64,000 bases of DNA from Isoetes taiwanensis (lineage: Eukaryota; Streptophyta; Lycopodiopsida; Isoetales; Isoetaceae), in NCBI GenBank assembly GCA_021234155.1, contig JAJEKV010000036.1, positions 5,710,209-5,774,208 of the forward strand, given 5' to 3'. Below are positions 32,170-45,110 of the stretch, piece by piece; the stretch's first letter is position 1; each line of letters opens with the position of its first letter. Under the pieces are notes generated by a model. It was given only the letters and a program-made list of their open reading frames with translations, was not told the DNA's origin and searched no databases. A program made the position numbers and the translations under genes.

Positions 32170-32823
32170 TTTGCTGATGGCGACTGTGTTTCTGGTCGAC
32201 GTCAAATTTGGCGAGTTGCTGGTAAGAAAGGGTTGTATTTCTTTATGTTATTCTGTCTCCTTGTGATCACTGATGTTTTAAGCATGCTGTAGGAGCTGGA
32301 GGGAGTTGCAGTAGCACCGGATAAAGAAATCACTGCTATTGGCTCGAATCGAAAAAATTATTCTGTCTTCACGGTATCAGTGGGCAAAAGAATCTTCTTC
32401 GCTGAAGGATGGGAGCTTTTTTTGCGCGAAAACAATATAACTGATGGTACTGCTCTTCCTAGCGACAATGGACCTGCTAATACAAATAAAAAAGCTGGGC
32501 ATGATATTAAGAACAATTTTTCTGTGCATGTCGATGTCGAGAATGAGGTTTTTGTTACTGATGATGATTTATCTGATGAAGAAGAACCAATATCAAAGAA
32601 AGCATTCCGTGTTCCTCTCCTCAAAGCTAACTTCAACAGAGGCCTGGTACTGCTGTATTATCTTTTGCTTTCAAGTATCGGACCTGGTGATCAGAAAGCA
32701 GGGTTAGCAAGCAAAAAAAGCAAGCATTGCCTCAGCCATGGTTGGAATGCTTTCAAAAAATTGTTTGGCTTACGACTTGGTGATATCTTAGAATTTAAAT
32801 TGCATGGAGATGAACTTCAATGA
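32170..32823 (+). pseudogene. B3-domain-like gene fragment, unit 2
   Basis: A 147-codon frame at 32380-32823 runs through GKRIFFAEGWELFLRENNI, the acidic VTDDDLSDEEEPISKKAFR segment and HGWNAFKKLFGLRLGDILEF to a stop after HGDELQ. This is the longest version of the two GW...F half-motifs in one frame. It lacks about 80 bp that unit 3 keeps after GTAL. The frame upstream (VDVKFGELLVRKG) is separated by a stop and an acceptor-like TGTAG. Confidence 0.5.
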
Positions 32824-33339
32824 AACATGAAAGTTCTGGAAAGTGCAACTTTACATAGGCTGAAGCCTCAAAGTTAATTAGTGTTCTGAGAGCTTTTTAT
32901 GTTTAGAGAAGAACAGCATTTTGTTTTGCTGAATGTTTTCCTTATGTGATCGATTTTTACTTCCCTGACTGTTTTATGTTCTCCAATGTATGATCAGACT
33001 CCGATAAATATAATATACATAATTGAATGCCCTTTCCATGATTTGTAATATTGTAGTTGGATTGAATATAAGAACCTAAAAATGTTAGATGGACTATACC
33101 AAGCAGCATTGAATGTGAAGTTGTTTGTCATATGCTTATTCATAAATCCACGCTGGTGATTACATTAGAGGAAGTATTTCCTATCCTTTACTGGGCAGAA
33201 GTATTCATAATTTCAATAATTCATAAAATGAAGCTTCCATTTATGGTTGAAGGGCTTTAAGCCAGAAAAGTTTATAGTTTATCTCTTGGCCAATTAAATG
33301 TTACTGTGTTTAGGCTAATTATTGTTTTTCTATCTACAG

Positions 33340-33582
33340 GTAATCAGAGTTCTTTCTACTTACTCTATTTTCGATTTCGATCATGCATTTATCGAGTGTG
33401 ATAAGAAGGAGCATTCTGAAGTTTGCCTACAATGGAAAAGGAAGTTCTTTGAGGAAGTACTAGCTAGGCCAAATAATCTGACTTACTTGCAAACTAGAGC
33501 GATCTTTAAGATATTCAGGTGGTTTTATTTTCCAGCATATTATTGTGCTAAATGCACGGAGGCTGGCCAGGTCTGGACATGA
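33340..33582 (+). pseudogene. Unrecognised exon, unit 2
   Basis: Same exon as at 16665, here open to RWFYFPAYYCAKCTEAGQVWT with two cysteines in a C..C pair. This reading, with the two extra bases of unit 1 absent, looks like the original frame. No family recognised. Confidence 0.45.
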
Positions 33583-34699
33583 ACATGGTAGTTTTACTTT
33601 TAAAAGAATATATGGTTAATATTCTAAGCTCAATTTTCCTACCTTAAAGTGTGAGAGGGTATCACTTTCATAAACATGTTTTATGGTCAAAGTTAAATAA
33701 TATCTATGTTTTTTGAAAAATTTTGCTCTATAGTTGTTACTGCTTCAATCAATAAAATAATTTGACTTCAATGTCTTGAACTCCTTTAGTTTATTCTGTT
33801 CTATATCTGACTGTTGCAAGTTCAATTCCAAATACAATGGTCAATATCATATACCAAGTAATGTTAGGGTTTGCAGTTTATGAAGTTAGCATTTCAATTG
33901 ATATTATATCACTTCTAACTCGCACTCACTAAAGATAACCTATGATAGATCTTCCACATCTTTTAAAGAACATTGTGTTTGCATAAAATATGCGTTCGAT
34001 GAACAAGTATAATTGAGTCCCAAATAGCAAGTTCAATGCAAATATACGAACATATATGAAGATATCTGAAGAATAAATAGCTCTCCGAAGAATAGTAGTC
34101 AGCAATACTATGGACACAACACAAGCGAATGCGATGATGGAGGCCAAGCTGTAAAGGATATAAGGATGAGGGGGATATATTATACCCCCCATCAATACCC
34201 CATGCATACATACCCCATGGATTGCCTTAAATCCCCACCGTTTAAAAGAAAATGAAGGCTCCAAAACTTGATACGTCATGGGGCATTATAAAAAGGTCAT
34301 CGGACGGCCATCCAAAGGGAATGCAATGACATCTTTACATCGTTGGATGGAAGGGGGCAGGGCGAATCCTGACCATCCATTATGGGCAAGCAGATCCAAG
34401 GAAGATGTAAAAATTAAGGCTTTGAATCGTAGCTATGAAAATCAATGGGAATTTCAGGCTTTGAATATTCATTGTCCAGATTGAGGTTTCACGTTCGTCG
34501 AAATCTGAGAGGAAATATTCCCCTTGCTTCGTCGAAATCTAATAAAAAATCTAATTGTGAAATTGTGACTATGGCAAACACCGGAATTGTTGTAGTGTAT
34601 GGTAGTGATGCCATGACAGAGCCTAAGAAACGTGTGACAAATAGCAAATGGAGGTGTAGAGTTTGGCGACGAAATTAGATCATGTTAATTGGCCCTTTT

Positions 34700-34985
34700 G
34701 GTTTTGTTCTTATGGCGCAAATGGTGGAAGATCGACGTTGTAGCAGCGGGTGGTTCAAGTAGTTTAGGATGCTTAAAGTGTGGACAAAGTGGACACTTTG
34801 GACGGGAATTTCCAAGTTCTGATTCACATAGTTGTTATAGAGGCAAAAAGGTCGTCAGTGAGGAAGAACATGTACGAAGAAGAAATTCTAATGAGAATAA
34901 GTGGAGTGGATGAACAAAATCTAAATGGAACAAACCCAAAGAATCAACTGATTGTAGATGGGGAAGAGATAAACTACTCATAATA
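34700..34985 (+). pseudogene. Zinc-knuckle gene remnant A, unit 2
   Basis: Here the frame is open over 74 codons (34689-34913): GCLKCGQSGHFGREF, CYRGKKVVSEEEHVRRRNS and NENKWSG. Two additional A residues near 34846 relative to units 1 and 3 keep it open. The fourth knuckle ligand is still missing. Confidence 0.6.
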
Positions 34986-35289
34986 GGACATTGCTTTATA
35001 TAAGAAGGAAAAGTCATGTCTTCTTATCAGTAAATGAAAAGAATTGGTTTTCCCTAGTGTTTTTAAAATTACCACGATCTTTCTATTCACATTCGTTAGA
35101 TCAAACAGAGAAAATCGGGAACAGTTAGGAACCAAAGGTGATTGCAAAAATGAATGGGAGATTATCTTGATAATAACCCGAACTAGATCTAGGTATTGAT
35201 GACCCGAACTCTCATTGTTGACAAAAAAATATGTTTTTCCCAAAAATGGCGCAACTTCCTCCATAGAGTGCCTGATCCAGACACGAACT

Positions 35290-35470
35290 TCTTCCTAGGT
35301 ACACCCTTATATGTTTATGATAAGGAACATTGTCCATCCTAGCACATAATATATATGAGCATAGCTTAAAGGGGACGGCCTCTATGTGTTCCCTGTGACA
35401 CGGGAAAACAAGGCCCTATAAATAGAATGCTGGATTACGGAGCATTCTGAAAAAAAAACATCTGGTGAGC
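35290..35470 (+). promoter_or_regulatory. TATA promoter A, unit 2
   Basis: CTATAAATAG at 35416-35425. The sequence between the TATA box and the lost start codon is scrambled in this copy (GCTGGATTACGGAGC in place of GCTCGTTCTGCCTGAGC). Confidence 0.55.
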
Positions 35471-35734
35471 ATCTTATCGTGCGGCTTGATGCAGGGGGAG
35501 TTGGCTATAGTGTTCCCCCTGAAGGGCCTCCTCCTAGTCATGATGCAAATTCTGATAGGCTGTCGTGATCCAGAAATGATCTTGCCTTTCTGACAACTAA
35601 GTGCGCATACATAATTGGAGTAACTGGAACATAATTCAAGATATTATTCCTTTTTCCTGTCATTACATCTAAAATTCAATGATTTCCATTTTGAACTCCG
35701 ACTTACCTGCTGAAACAACAGTTGTGCTGCTAGT

Positions 35735-37120
35735 GTGACTCATCTTTGGAACGTTAAAAGTCATTTTACTCACAATAAGTCCAGTATGGCTACTCAAAAA
35801 GAAATCATACTTTTGGGGGTCGCATACTACTGTATCCACGTTTATTCCTGGATGAAATCACACACCATTTCTAAACAGATTGAGAGTACACGTGCATAAA
35901 CTGAAAACTTTACTTGGGGAAATATTTCCTTGGCTATTCGCACGAAAGAAACATGTATGGTGACGTTTCAGTGCAGAAATTAATGTTATCTTTGGATTAT
36001 AGTCGTCTTTCAAGCCTTCACATGCCTGCAAAAAATCAATTTATTAAACATTTCAAAATCGATTTCTCAAGCTAACATCTGCATTCCTTTCTTAGTGCTG
36101 CCAAGTTTACATTAAAACGATTTGCAAAGCGGGATTAAGCTAACACCATCCGAAAGTCCAAAATACAATAAAATTTATTAAAATTGAACCTGAAAAATGG
36201 GAGAGAACTATACATAGCCATAAAGCGGTGGGAACTTGAAGACAAGCATTTGTGGAGGCAACTGTTTTGTTCAATACTTGCGAGTTTGTAAACATATTGA
36301 GAGTACGTGCATAAAGCTGAAAGCTTTACTTGGGGAAATATTTCCTCGGCTATTCGCCCGAAAGAAACATGTATGGTGACTTTTCAGTGCATCAATTAAT
36401 GTTATCTTTGGATTATAGTCGTCTTTCAAGCCTTCACATGCCTGCAAAAAACCAATTTATTAAACATTTCAAAATCAATTTCTCAAACTAACATCTGCAT
36501 TCCTTTCGTAGTGCTGCCAAGTCTACATTAAAACGGTTACCAAAGCGGGATTCGCTAACACCATCGAAAGTCCAAAATACAATAAAATTTATTAAAATTG
36601 AACCTGAAAAATGGGAGAGAACTATACATAGCCATAAAGCGGTGGGAACTTGAAGACAACAATTTGTGGAGGCAACTGTTTTGTTCAATACTTCTTGAGC
36701 TTGTAAACATATTGAGAGTACACGTGCATAAAGCGAAAACTTTACTTGGGGAAATATTTCCTCGGCTTTCGCGACGAAAAGAAACATGTATGGTGGCGTT
36801 TCAATGCAACAATTAATGCTATCTTTGGATTATAGTCGATCTTTCAAGCCTTCACATGCACGCAAAAACCAATTTATTAAACATTTCAAAATCAATTTCT
36901 CAACCTAACATACGCATTCCTTTTCGTAGTCTTTGCCAAGTCTACATTAAGAAACGGTTACCGGGATTCGCTAACACCATCCATCGAAAGTCCAAAATAC
37001 AATAAAATTTATTAGAATTGAACACGAGAAATGGGGAGAGAACTATACATAGCCATAAAGCGTTGGGAACACGAAGACAACAAATTTTGTGAAGGCAAGC
37101 TGTTTTTGTTCCAATCCCTC
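35735..37120 (-). pseudogene. Argonaute PIWI exon pairs in tandem, unit 2
   Basis: The same three exon-pair repeats as unit 1 but with CAG/CTG sites altered: the FRDGVSES segment reads FDGVSESRFGNRF or is shifted in places (36120-36560). The plain DNA of the repeats (AATACAATAAAATTTATTA, ATGGGAGAGAACTATACATAG) is otherwise unchanged. The differences therefore say little about the state of the real locus. Confidence 0.8.
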
Positions 37121-38060
37121 TTGAGTCTGTAAACCCTTTCAACAATTCCCAAGCGCATTGATAGTTTCACATTTTGATGATTGTGTTTTGACCCATGCGG
37201 CAAATCGAGATATCCTTGGGCAATCTCTGACCCACTACACCGCAAGTCAAAATAGGAATATAATAAATTGAAACTTGAAATGTCAGCTGCACACACAGTT
37301 CAATCCTTATAGCTGGAATTGATGGTGACTTTGACAAGAATGGGGCTCCATGCGACACATCCATTACAAAGATTATAGTTGGCCCTCTGGAGATCTTTGG
37401 AAGACCACGATCAAACTCCATCGATAATACCGTATTACATCCTCCACAGTACAGTTTCGAAAGTAAGTCTTCAGTTCAATGATCAGGGGGTCAAAGCATG
37501 GAGCTGGGGGGCATTTTTGCGCCAGCCAAGCACCCCCTAAGCACCTAATGTGGGAAATTTTACTTATTTTTATCTTTTTTTCTATAACTCCGATGAAGCT
37601 GAAATTTTGTATTCCAAGGCGTAATATGAATGCGTGTCAGGGAAAAATATTAAAAAAATAAAAGAAAAATATTTTTTAAAAATACAAAGAAAATAGTTCC
37701 GGAAAGCACCCCCTAAGCACCATGTGTCGCTGACACAAAAAGTGTCCCCCACCTCCATGCTTTGACTCCAGGGGAGTCATTATGGGGTACCAAGTGTGTT
37801 ACGTTGGCATTAATTTTCAAAGCCACGTTCGTCAAGTACTGATCATTTATATTACGGGGAGGAACTATACACTGATTAATAAGTCCAACGCCTGATAGAA
37901 ACAGTTTATTAATCGGCCCTGTAGAACATCTCTCTGCATAAGTATGCATTGCATCTTCCTTCGTAAACTACATATAAAAGGAATCAAACCATTATATACC
38001 ATAGAGATTAGTCTTTCTGAGGTAGAATGCATAGAATAAACTCTAGTGGCTTTTTTAGCT
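37121..38060 (-). pseudogene. Argonaute PIWI core exons, unit 2
   Basis: Minus-strand frames give LINQCIVPPRNINDQYLTN and VALKINANV (37713-37949), the intron with the MITE, then FDRGLPKISRGPTIIF and VMDVSHGAPFLSKSP (37167-37421), and a scrambled CETIN segment. The two NDQYLTN-side exons are cleaner here than in unit 1. Confidence 0.85.
37488..37769. mobile_element. 282-bp MITE, unit 2
   Basis: Same insertion as in unit 1 at the same intron position. The right end reads CATGCTTTGACTCC and is followed by AGG, matching the AGG at 37485-37487. This copy therefore shows the 3-bp target duplication best. Confidence 0.7.
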
Positions 38061-38089
38061 GAAATTTTAAAGCATTAAACATCATCGAA

Positions 38090-39060
38090 ACTCTGTGAGT
38101 ATCGATGGGGAGGAAATGAACATGGTGCTATTGGTAATAATGATACAGATAACAAGGAATTAGGTAAGAATGATAGTTGGGGAATTGCATCAAATGGAAA
38201 TGACAAATGGGGAGGAGACAACTCAAATGCTAATGATTGTTGGGGTATTGCTTCCAATGAAACTAACACATCTGGAGCAGATAATAATAGAACACTAGTT
38301 GGCAATGATAGTCGGGGGACGACATGAAATACAACGGTTAGATGAGGAACCACATGTAGTGGAGGAGGTGATGAAGGGTCAGATCAATGGCATCGACAAG
38401 ATGCGCAAGATGGCCATGGCAGAGGAGAGTATTATGGATCCGGAAAAAAGAGGATTTGGTGATTTGAGTATCTCGGGATGCTTCAAATGTGGAGAAAATG
38501 GACACCTTGCAGGGGAACACCCAAGTAGTGGAGGATCAGGAGGATCGCGCGGTTCAGAATGCCTCAAGTGTAAAGAAAGTGGACAGTTCAGATGGGAATG
38601 CCCAATTGGTGTGTGATCGGGTTGTCCAGGCAGTTGAGAATGCTTAAAATGTGAAAGAACTGGACACTTTGCACGTGAATGTTCAAGTCGTGATTCAGAC
38701 AACTGCCATAGAGGCGAGACCCAGTGTGGCGTAAAAACGAGTAAGAAGAGATTTAAATCACAATGAGTGGGGTGGGCGAATAGAATTTCAATGGAAGAAA
38801 GCCAAAGAATAAACTGAGTGTGGATGGGGAGATCGACATAATGCCATTGGTAATAGTGATCTGGATATGGGGAGCAATTGATAATGATAGTTGGGGGACT
38901 GCATCAAGTGGAAATGATAGATCGGGAGGAGGCAATGCAAATGCTAATGATTCTTAGGGCATTGCTTCCAACAACAATAACACCTTTGGACTAATAGATA
39001 ATGGTAGAAAACTGCTTGGCATTGATGGTTGGAAAATGGCACTAATTACAAGTGCTTGAC
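38090..39060 (+). pseudogene. WG-repeat / CCHC zinc-knuckle gene fragment B, unit 2
   Basis: A 105-codon frame (38299-38616) links VVEEVMKGQINGIDKMRKM to GFGDLSISGCFKCGENGHLAG and CLKCKESGQFRWECPIGV. This suggests the WG stretch and knuckles were one reading frame. A C-to-G change gives HLAGEH in place of HLAREH. The distal NDSWGTASSGN repeat follows at about 38890. Confidence 0.7.
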
Positions 39061-39489
39061 GAGGAACAACCTAGGAATAACCCTCTCCATCTGTTGGTCT
39101 GAAAGGTTATTTCCATAATTTGCTTGAGGTAAATGTTAACCTCCTCTAAAAACCAGCTTAAAGTAGAAAGATGCTAGTGGTTAAACATTAAAACTCGTTG
39201 CATGAGTGCCTGATCATATAATTGTAAACAAATTGTCATTTAGCTCTGCTAATTTTTGTCCAATTTTATTGCCACTGCCTAATGCCAATACTCGTGCTAA
39301 ATTCTTAGGATGAATACCAGATGACGACAGACGAAATCATTGTTGTATTCCCTGCAAATCAAATATGACAGCACAAGATATAATTAATGCATTTTACGAA
39401 TATATGGATTTAATGCGCTTTTGTAGGGAAAAGACAAATGTTCATGTTTGAACAACTAAACAAGATCTAATCCGGATACTAAGTTCCTT

Positions 39490-39625
39490 CCGGTACACCC
39501 TTATATGTTTTACGATAAGGGCCATTGTCCATCCTAGCACATAACATATATGAGTATAGCTTAAAGGGGGCGGCCTTTATGTCTTTGCTTGTGACGCGGA
39601 AAACAAGGCCCTATAAATAGAATGG
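39490..39625 (+). promoter_or_regulatory. TATA promoter B, unit 2
   Basis: CTATAAATAG at 39611-39620, 39 bp before the ATG at 39659. The spacer is altered near GGTTAAGCTCGAC. Confidence 0.55.
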
Positions 39626-39658
39626 TTAAGCTCGACTAAGCATTACACAAAAAACATC

Positions 39659-39820
39659 ATGGTGAACATCTTGTCGTGCAACTTGATCTGGGGCAGAGTT
39701 GGTTGTGGTGTTCCCCCTGAAGAGCCTCCTCCCTCACGATGATGATCTGATTCTCATAGGTCATCGTCATCCAGAAATGACCTTGCCTTTGTGGCGGCTG
39801 ACTAAGATATCGTGCTTGGA
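39659..39820 (+). pseudogene. Short first exon B, unit 2
   Basis: Same exon as at 22995, ending at GGA with donor GTAAGT at 39821. It is shifted near CCTCACGATGATGATC, where unit 3 has CCTACTGATGATGC, a CTG site. Confidence 0.5.
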
Positions 39821-39907
39821 GTAAGTAGAACAGAATTCAAGATATTATCACTTCTTCTCGTCATTATATCTAAAATTCAATGAGTACCATTTCGAACTTC
39901 CACTTAC

Positions 39908-40096
39908 TTGCAGACAACAGTTGTGCTCTTTGCATAGCTGTTAGAATGGCAACCTTATTAGCTCTTAGTTATGTGCAAACAATTGAGAGATAATCTCATA
40001 TATACATGTAGTTGAGATACTTTATCAAATGTTGTAGTTCATCAGCGAGATCAATCTCATCCATTAGAACAATGTAGTGTGTTGGTCTAGTTGTTC
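39908..40096 (-). pseudogene. Argonaute C-terminal PIWI exon, unit 2
   Basis: TRPTHYIVLMDEI is intact. The acceptor CCTGCAGG seen in units 1 and 3 reads CCTACGCAGT on the plus strand here, and TGCTGAGACAAC at the far end reads TGCAGACAAC. Both changes hit CTG/CAG. Confidence 0.8.
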
Positions 40097-40099
40097 CTA

Positions 40100-40599
40100 C
40101 GCAGTGCATGTATACTCATATTACTCATATCTGCTAGTGTATTTCGTCTTTTGCTCCATTTTTGAAATGGTATTTGTCGCCATTTACCTTTAAATGGCGC
40201 TTACTTCTTGTGACATTTACTGTCATGAACGGGCCATTTTCCTTTGCACAGTAAATGGCCTTGGTGGCCCATTTTGCTTTAAAATGGCACATTTGCTCCA
40301 CAATAGAATAAGATTTATTAAAATTGAACACGAAAGATATAGGGGAGAAGTATACATAGTCATAAAGGGGTGTGGCGAGAGTTAGATCTTGGCCTTTGGT
40401 GGCTTTTGACGTGATATTCATGTATGAGATAGTATGTGATGGCAATGTTGGACGTGATGTTTATTTGTCGTGGTAGTATTCTGGCTTAAAGTTATTAGAA
40501 AGAGAAAGGGGATGCGTAATATTTGAGAAAGAAAACATCAGTAAAAAAATGGAAATAGAAGGGAAACTCCAAAATTGAATGAGTTCCATTTTGAACTCC
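40100..40599. other. Hairpin cluster and end segment, unit 2
   Basis: Holds the AAATGGC/GCCATTT palindrome cluster (about 40150-40305), here altered at its CAG sites (GCGCTTACTTCTTGTG in place of GCGCAGCTTCGCCGCG), and the unit end up to the junction at 40599/40600. No gene seen. Confidence 0.55.
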
Positions 40600-41365
40600 G
40601 AACAGGGAGTGTACACTCTGGACTGTTGGCTGGTTGAGGAATTCTCGAGTTGCGAGTTGAGAATGCACAAAGGCTGCAGCACAAAGAATGCACAAAGCGA
40701 TGCGGCTCCAAGTGCGATGCAGTGCCTATTTGACGATCTGAACACTCTCCTTTGACATATCTTGCTCGAATATTGCGAAGGGAAGTGGTCCTGACTGTCT
40801 GCAGGCCTCTGGGTCGGGCTCGCTATCTGCAAGTTAGATATACTTTGTTGATGAGCTTAGAAGATTGAGGCGAAATGAGTATAGGTGGAGATGGTATGCA
40901 AATTTGGCTTACAATACCTTCAGGTCTTGGCGATGGGCAATGTGTCCATTTCAATGTATGAATAAGTTGTGATTAATTAATCCACGAAATAAGTGTTGTC
41001 ACATTTATTATCTTCATATACTTTGAAGCGGTGAAAACTTGAAACTTACTTAAATTTGTGGCCTTAAATTTCTGGGGACTATTTATATGTTGAATAGTTT
41101 GCTTGATGTTGATGTTACTTTGTATGTGCGGGGGGCGGCTTGGAGGGTTTTGTGAGTGGATTTGGGGCGTGCCATGCATTGGAGGGTGGTGGGTGGCTGT
41201 CATCATCGTTGTCTAGTAAGGTTATGGTATTTTTGGATTGTCATAAGTAAGGTTGTGTTGGTGAGTCTGCTGGTGTATTAAATATTCTAGGATTTGGGTA
41301 GCGGGTAGTAGGTTGAATATTTGTGTGTGTGTATCGTGTTCCAAAGGTGAGTGTGTGAGGTTGCA

Positions 41366-42120
41366 ATGCCAAGGCCTAGAGTAGAGATTGATCCAAGTCG
41401 GACATACTCTCTTGATGAGCTTAGAAGATTGAGGCGAAATGAGTATAGGCGAGAGATGGTATGCGGAGTTGTCTCAAGAGAGGAGAGATGAGTTGAGGCT
41501 GTGCCGGAGAAGGGGTCGGGTGGTCATCGGGTGGGGGATTGGGTGGGAGGCATCTTGAGGAGGAGGGTGTGAGTGGGGGCGGTGAGATGCCAAGAGATGT
41601 GGAGAGTGTTCGAAGTGGTGATTGTGGCAAGCATGGCGGTTATACATTGGCAGCGGCGTATACTAAAGATGCAAGCTCGTCCTATTCCATTTGCTAGTGA
41701 ATTCATGTGGAGCAGATTTTTGTGTGCATTGTCATATTGCGTTATTGCACGGTGAGAGTGAAACTTTTCATTTGCAATTGCGGACGGCGTATCTTACCAA
41801 AGCTACGAATTGCACGGGTTCGTTGGCGGATGTTTATGAGGAAGCGGGATTTAGTCGCGAAGAGTCGTGCATTAAATCATATGTTTGCCTTCTTTGGGCT
41901 TGGTGTTGCCGGTGGAGAGTTTGTGCAGTTAGGGATGCCATCCTCAGTTGCTTTGATGGGCTTGATGGGTAGGACATACCATAAAATACATCCTACATCA
42001 AAACCTGGCCAGTCATTGCATTGGTATATTCATGACAGTAGTGAGAGAGCGGGTTGCGGAGAGGAAGTTATTGCCCATTGCATGGGTGACGCGAATAGCA
42101 GCGACTCTAGAGGCTGTTAA
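41366..42120 (+). pseudogene. Helitron protein, N-terminal part, unit 3
   Basis: The beginning MPRPRVEIDPS is present but the frame is shifted repeatedly between 41400 and 41860; the second half from FGLGVAGG to DANSSDSRGC is clean. All shifts relative to units 1 and 2 fall at CAG, CTG or neighbouring bases, so the original frame was probably the same. Confidence 0.75.
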
Positions 42121-43520
42121 TCCTTACTGTCACATGATAAGGCGAGTGAAGCAAATGCGGTTGGAGTCCGTGTTCTTGACATTGAATGGGCGATTCGAAA
42201 GTGATGAAGTTGCTGCCATAGTGCATGCAAATAACTTCGATCAATTAATCCAAGGATAGCAGTTTTTGGCTTCACCGGGATCAGCGACCGGTTTTATGAG
42301 TATCTTTGGATCCGCGGTATGAACCCTTGCAATACTCGCTTATATTTCCAGCTGGGACGGCGGGATGGTTCCCTGATAATGACCAGCAGATGTCGCAGGT
42401 GGATTGGTATAGGTCACGTTTGCTCCATGAGGTCGCGGTTCCTTGATTAGTTAAGGCGTCGACTTGTGAATACCTTGTGGATATGTATTCTAGAATTCGA
42501 AGAAGCAAGGCTGAATTTCTTGGCAACTAATGGATATGAGAGGTCGAGGTCTATGGTTGATAATTCAAATGTTGAGGAGGATGATGATTTTATTGAGAAC
42601 CAGGGTGGGCAGTATGTCCGACGATCGCTCCCTTCGTCTTTTATAGGTTCTAGGCAATGGTGCTCGGTCCAGATTGCGGATCGTTAGCTCTTGCAAAGTG
42701 AAGGGGCCTCCTAGCCTGTTTATTACAATGACTACGAATCGGATTGGCCGGAGATCAAGGCGTGTATTGGCGTTGGCCAAAGCTAGCTGCCGAATGTCCC
42801 AATTATTGTTGCGAGTCATTCCATGCTTCGTTTCCAATCTTTGAAGGATTTCTTGCATTCTTATGTTGGTAAAACTTGCGTATATGATCCATGTTATAGA
42901 ATTCGAAGCGTGGGCTGCCTCATGGCCACATTGTACTTAAAAGCAGAACATGAGATTCCATTTGAGGTCATTGACTTGCTAATATCGGTGAGATTCGAGA
43001 AAATGATGAGGTGCTTGCTCAAATGGTGCGAAAATATATGGTGCACAATCACTCGAGCGATGCTCTAAGGATGGGGCATCTTTGTTGGCATTATCCTCGA
43101 GACTTGACTACAAGAACATATTTGGACTCGAAGGGTTATGTGCAGTATCGAAGAAGGAAAGTTGAAGATAGATATGTTGTGTCATACTCACGTTTCCTGT
43201 TAAAGCAGTTTGATTGTCATATCAATGTTGATGTTGCTTATTTGTTCATATCTTCATGTATCTATCTGACTATATTTATAAAGGTTTTGACAAGGTGGAG
43301 TATCGAATTGATCGTGAACGACAATTTGATGATGAGATACGTGATTACCAAAGTGCAAGGTATTTATCGTCAACTGAGGCGGGATGGCGAATACTAAAGT
43401 TTCATGTCACAGAAAAGTATCCTGGTGTTAAGTGTCTCCCACTTCATCGTCAACAAAGAACGAGTAGATCATATAGGAGGCCCCATGACGCCGTTTGCTT
43501 GATTGTTATTTCTTGAGGCC
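42032..43520 (+). pseudogene. Helitron Rep domain, unit 3
   Basis: Shifted at about 42190-42320, 42430-42500, 42690-43080 and 43480, and clean between. The HUH region is out of frame, but the DNA still reads CTCATGGCCACATTG, so the glycine between the histidines is unchanged. The tyrosine region reads YLSDYIYKG after ACAGC became CTGAC. Confidence 0.8.
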
Positions 43521-43539
43521 TCCTGCTAACCTAGAAGCG

Positions 43540-44384
43540 TGTACTAATGGTGATCACCTTGAACTAGCTAGGCCGCAGCTTCCTAGGAACATAGTTCGGA
43601 AGAGAAGTAAGGGAAGCCTTATTTGTAGAATAAGGTTGGTGATGCCACGTGAGGGGGAGCTATTCTATTTGCGACAGTTGCTGCTGCATACTCCAGCGAG
43701 GTGTTGGGAAGACTTAAAGAAGTATAATGGGACTACCTATGATACCTATCAAGAAGTGGTAACTGTTATGGGTTTATTGCATGATAGATCGAGCCGGTTT
43801 GTGACAATGCAAGAGGCGGTGTTGGCGTTACAACGCCGTCGCGATTCGTTTCCTTTTACCTTTGCTTATCCTTGATGGCGCTCCGGCAAGTGAGTTGTGG
43901 TCGAATTTTCATGATGACCTGATAAAGGACTTCCATGATGTTTCAGAGACAGGCACTTTGCTTGCAGAGCAGCAAGCTCTTTTGTGCATTGAAAATGTGC
44001 TTGCGCAACATGGCTCTAGTGTTGCTGGCTTTGGGCTGCCTGAAATCCACATTCGGTCACAGGTAGTGCTGCAAGAGCTATCGAAGTTTCCTCACCATAG
44101 ATCTTACATAGAAGAGTAAAAAAAGATGCGTGATAAGATGAACACGAATCAAGGATGAATATATGATTATGTTGAGAAGACGGTGCATGGGCCAGGGATA
44201 AAAAGACCTGTGTTTATTGATGGGAAAGCTGGTACAGGTAAGACTTTCCTACTCAATGCTATATGTTTGTTAATCAGAGGCTCCCAGTTGATTATTTTGC
44301 CCTCGGCAGGTACATTGCATGATCGTGCATTTGTATCAGAGATATTACAACCTTCTGTTGGGGATGGGCAGGTAGGTTGTTAGT
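43540..44384 (+). pseudogene. Helitron linker and truncated helicase, best copy, unit 3
   Basis: This copy preserves the bridge: LVMPREGELFYLRQLLLHTPA, RCWEDLKKYNGTTYD, then VMGLLHDRS, MQEAVLALQRRR and FAYP. The text matches other Helitrons, where the helicase-proximal region reads GE.FYLR.LL. From 43862 a frame runs LILDGAPASELWSNF to HHRSYIEE. Walker A (GKAGTGKT) lies in the frame at 44183-44383. The helicase ends as in the other units. Confidence 0.85.
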
Positions 44385-45110
44385 ATGAGGTATGTTGATT
44401 CCTTGCTTTTTGCAGTCACTTATTCTAATCTGCTTCTTGTGAAGATTGAGTACTTCAATGTTCGCGCGTGCATAACGTTTATTGATCCAAACCAGCCAAT
44501 GTGGTATGAGGCATATGCAAGATGCAGTAAGAAGGTAAGTAAGCGAGAATCGAATTTTTGGTGCGAGAAATGTGGGTGACTCTTGAACCATTAAAGAGGT
44601 GAGAGAGATCTGATTTACCAATTGGTTTGAATGGATGTGTGATGTCATTGTTATGATCAGGTATATATTCCATGCAACATTGGGAGATGCAACAGGAGAA
44701 ACTGTAGTTACTATCTTCAATAATGAAGGAGAACAAATCTTAGAGGCGACTGCGAGATGAGATGTCAAAAATCGGGGATAATGTAAGATAAGATTGGGGT
44801 GAGATTTCTGTGATGATTTTGTGATAGAAATTAACAGGTTATCGATTGCGGAGAATAATCAACAAGCATATTATTCTCTCTTTATGGAGCACCTTTGGAT
44901 TAGCAAAATATTCGACTAAAGCGTAGTTGAGATGAGAATACAATGGATTCAAGAGTCACAAAGTTGTGGTTCGTGAAGTCACACCTATAGATTGGGGAAG
45001 CTGAATCGAGGTTGTCATAGGCGGAATAAAGAGGTCTAAAATGAGATTGGGAGGAGAGTTTAATCAGTTCAACTTGGAATCTCCAAATGGACAGCGTATA
45101 GTTATCGTTT
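44385..45110 (+). pseudogene. RPA1-like C-terminal domain, unit 3
   Basis: The first exon breaks at EKCG (GGGTGACTCTTG in place of GGGCGGCTACTG) and exons 2 and 3 are shifted several times. At the 3' end it reads NGQRIVIVCIKG past the stop of the other units, so the original C terminus was probably longer than units 1 and 2 show. Confidence 0.75.

Larger units (their letters stand above)
23933..40599. repeat. Tandem unit 2 of 3
   Basis: Second head-to-tail copy, 16,667 bp, starting at a clean end-to-start junction at 23933. It is the best copy for the Rep frame. CAG/CTG-centred scrambles are concentrated around 27.13-27.33 kb, 35.43-35.62 kb, 36.11-37.25 kb, 39.3-39.8 kb and from 40.1 kb to the end. 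The 282-bp MITE is present. Confidence 0.95.

Noticed and set aside
33929-34279. 116-codon minus-strand frame, repeated at 50687-51037
   Set aside because: It is open in units 2 and 3 but broken in unit 1, with no domain. Conservation between near-identical units is not evidence of coding.
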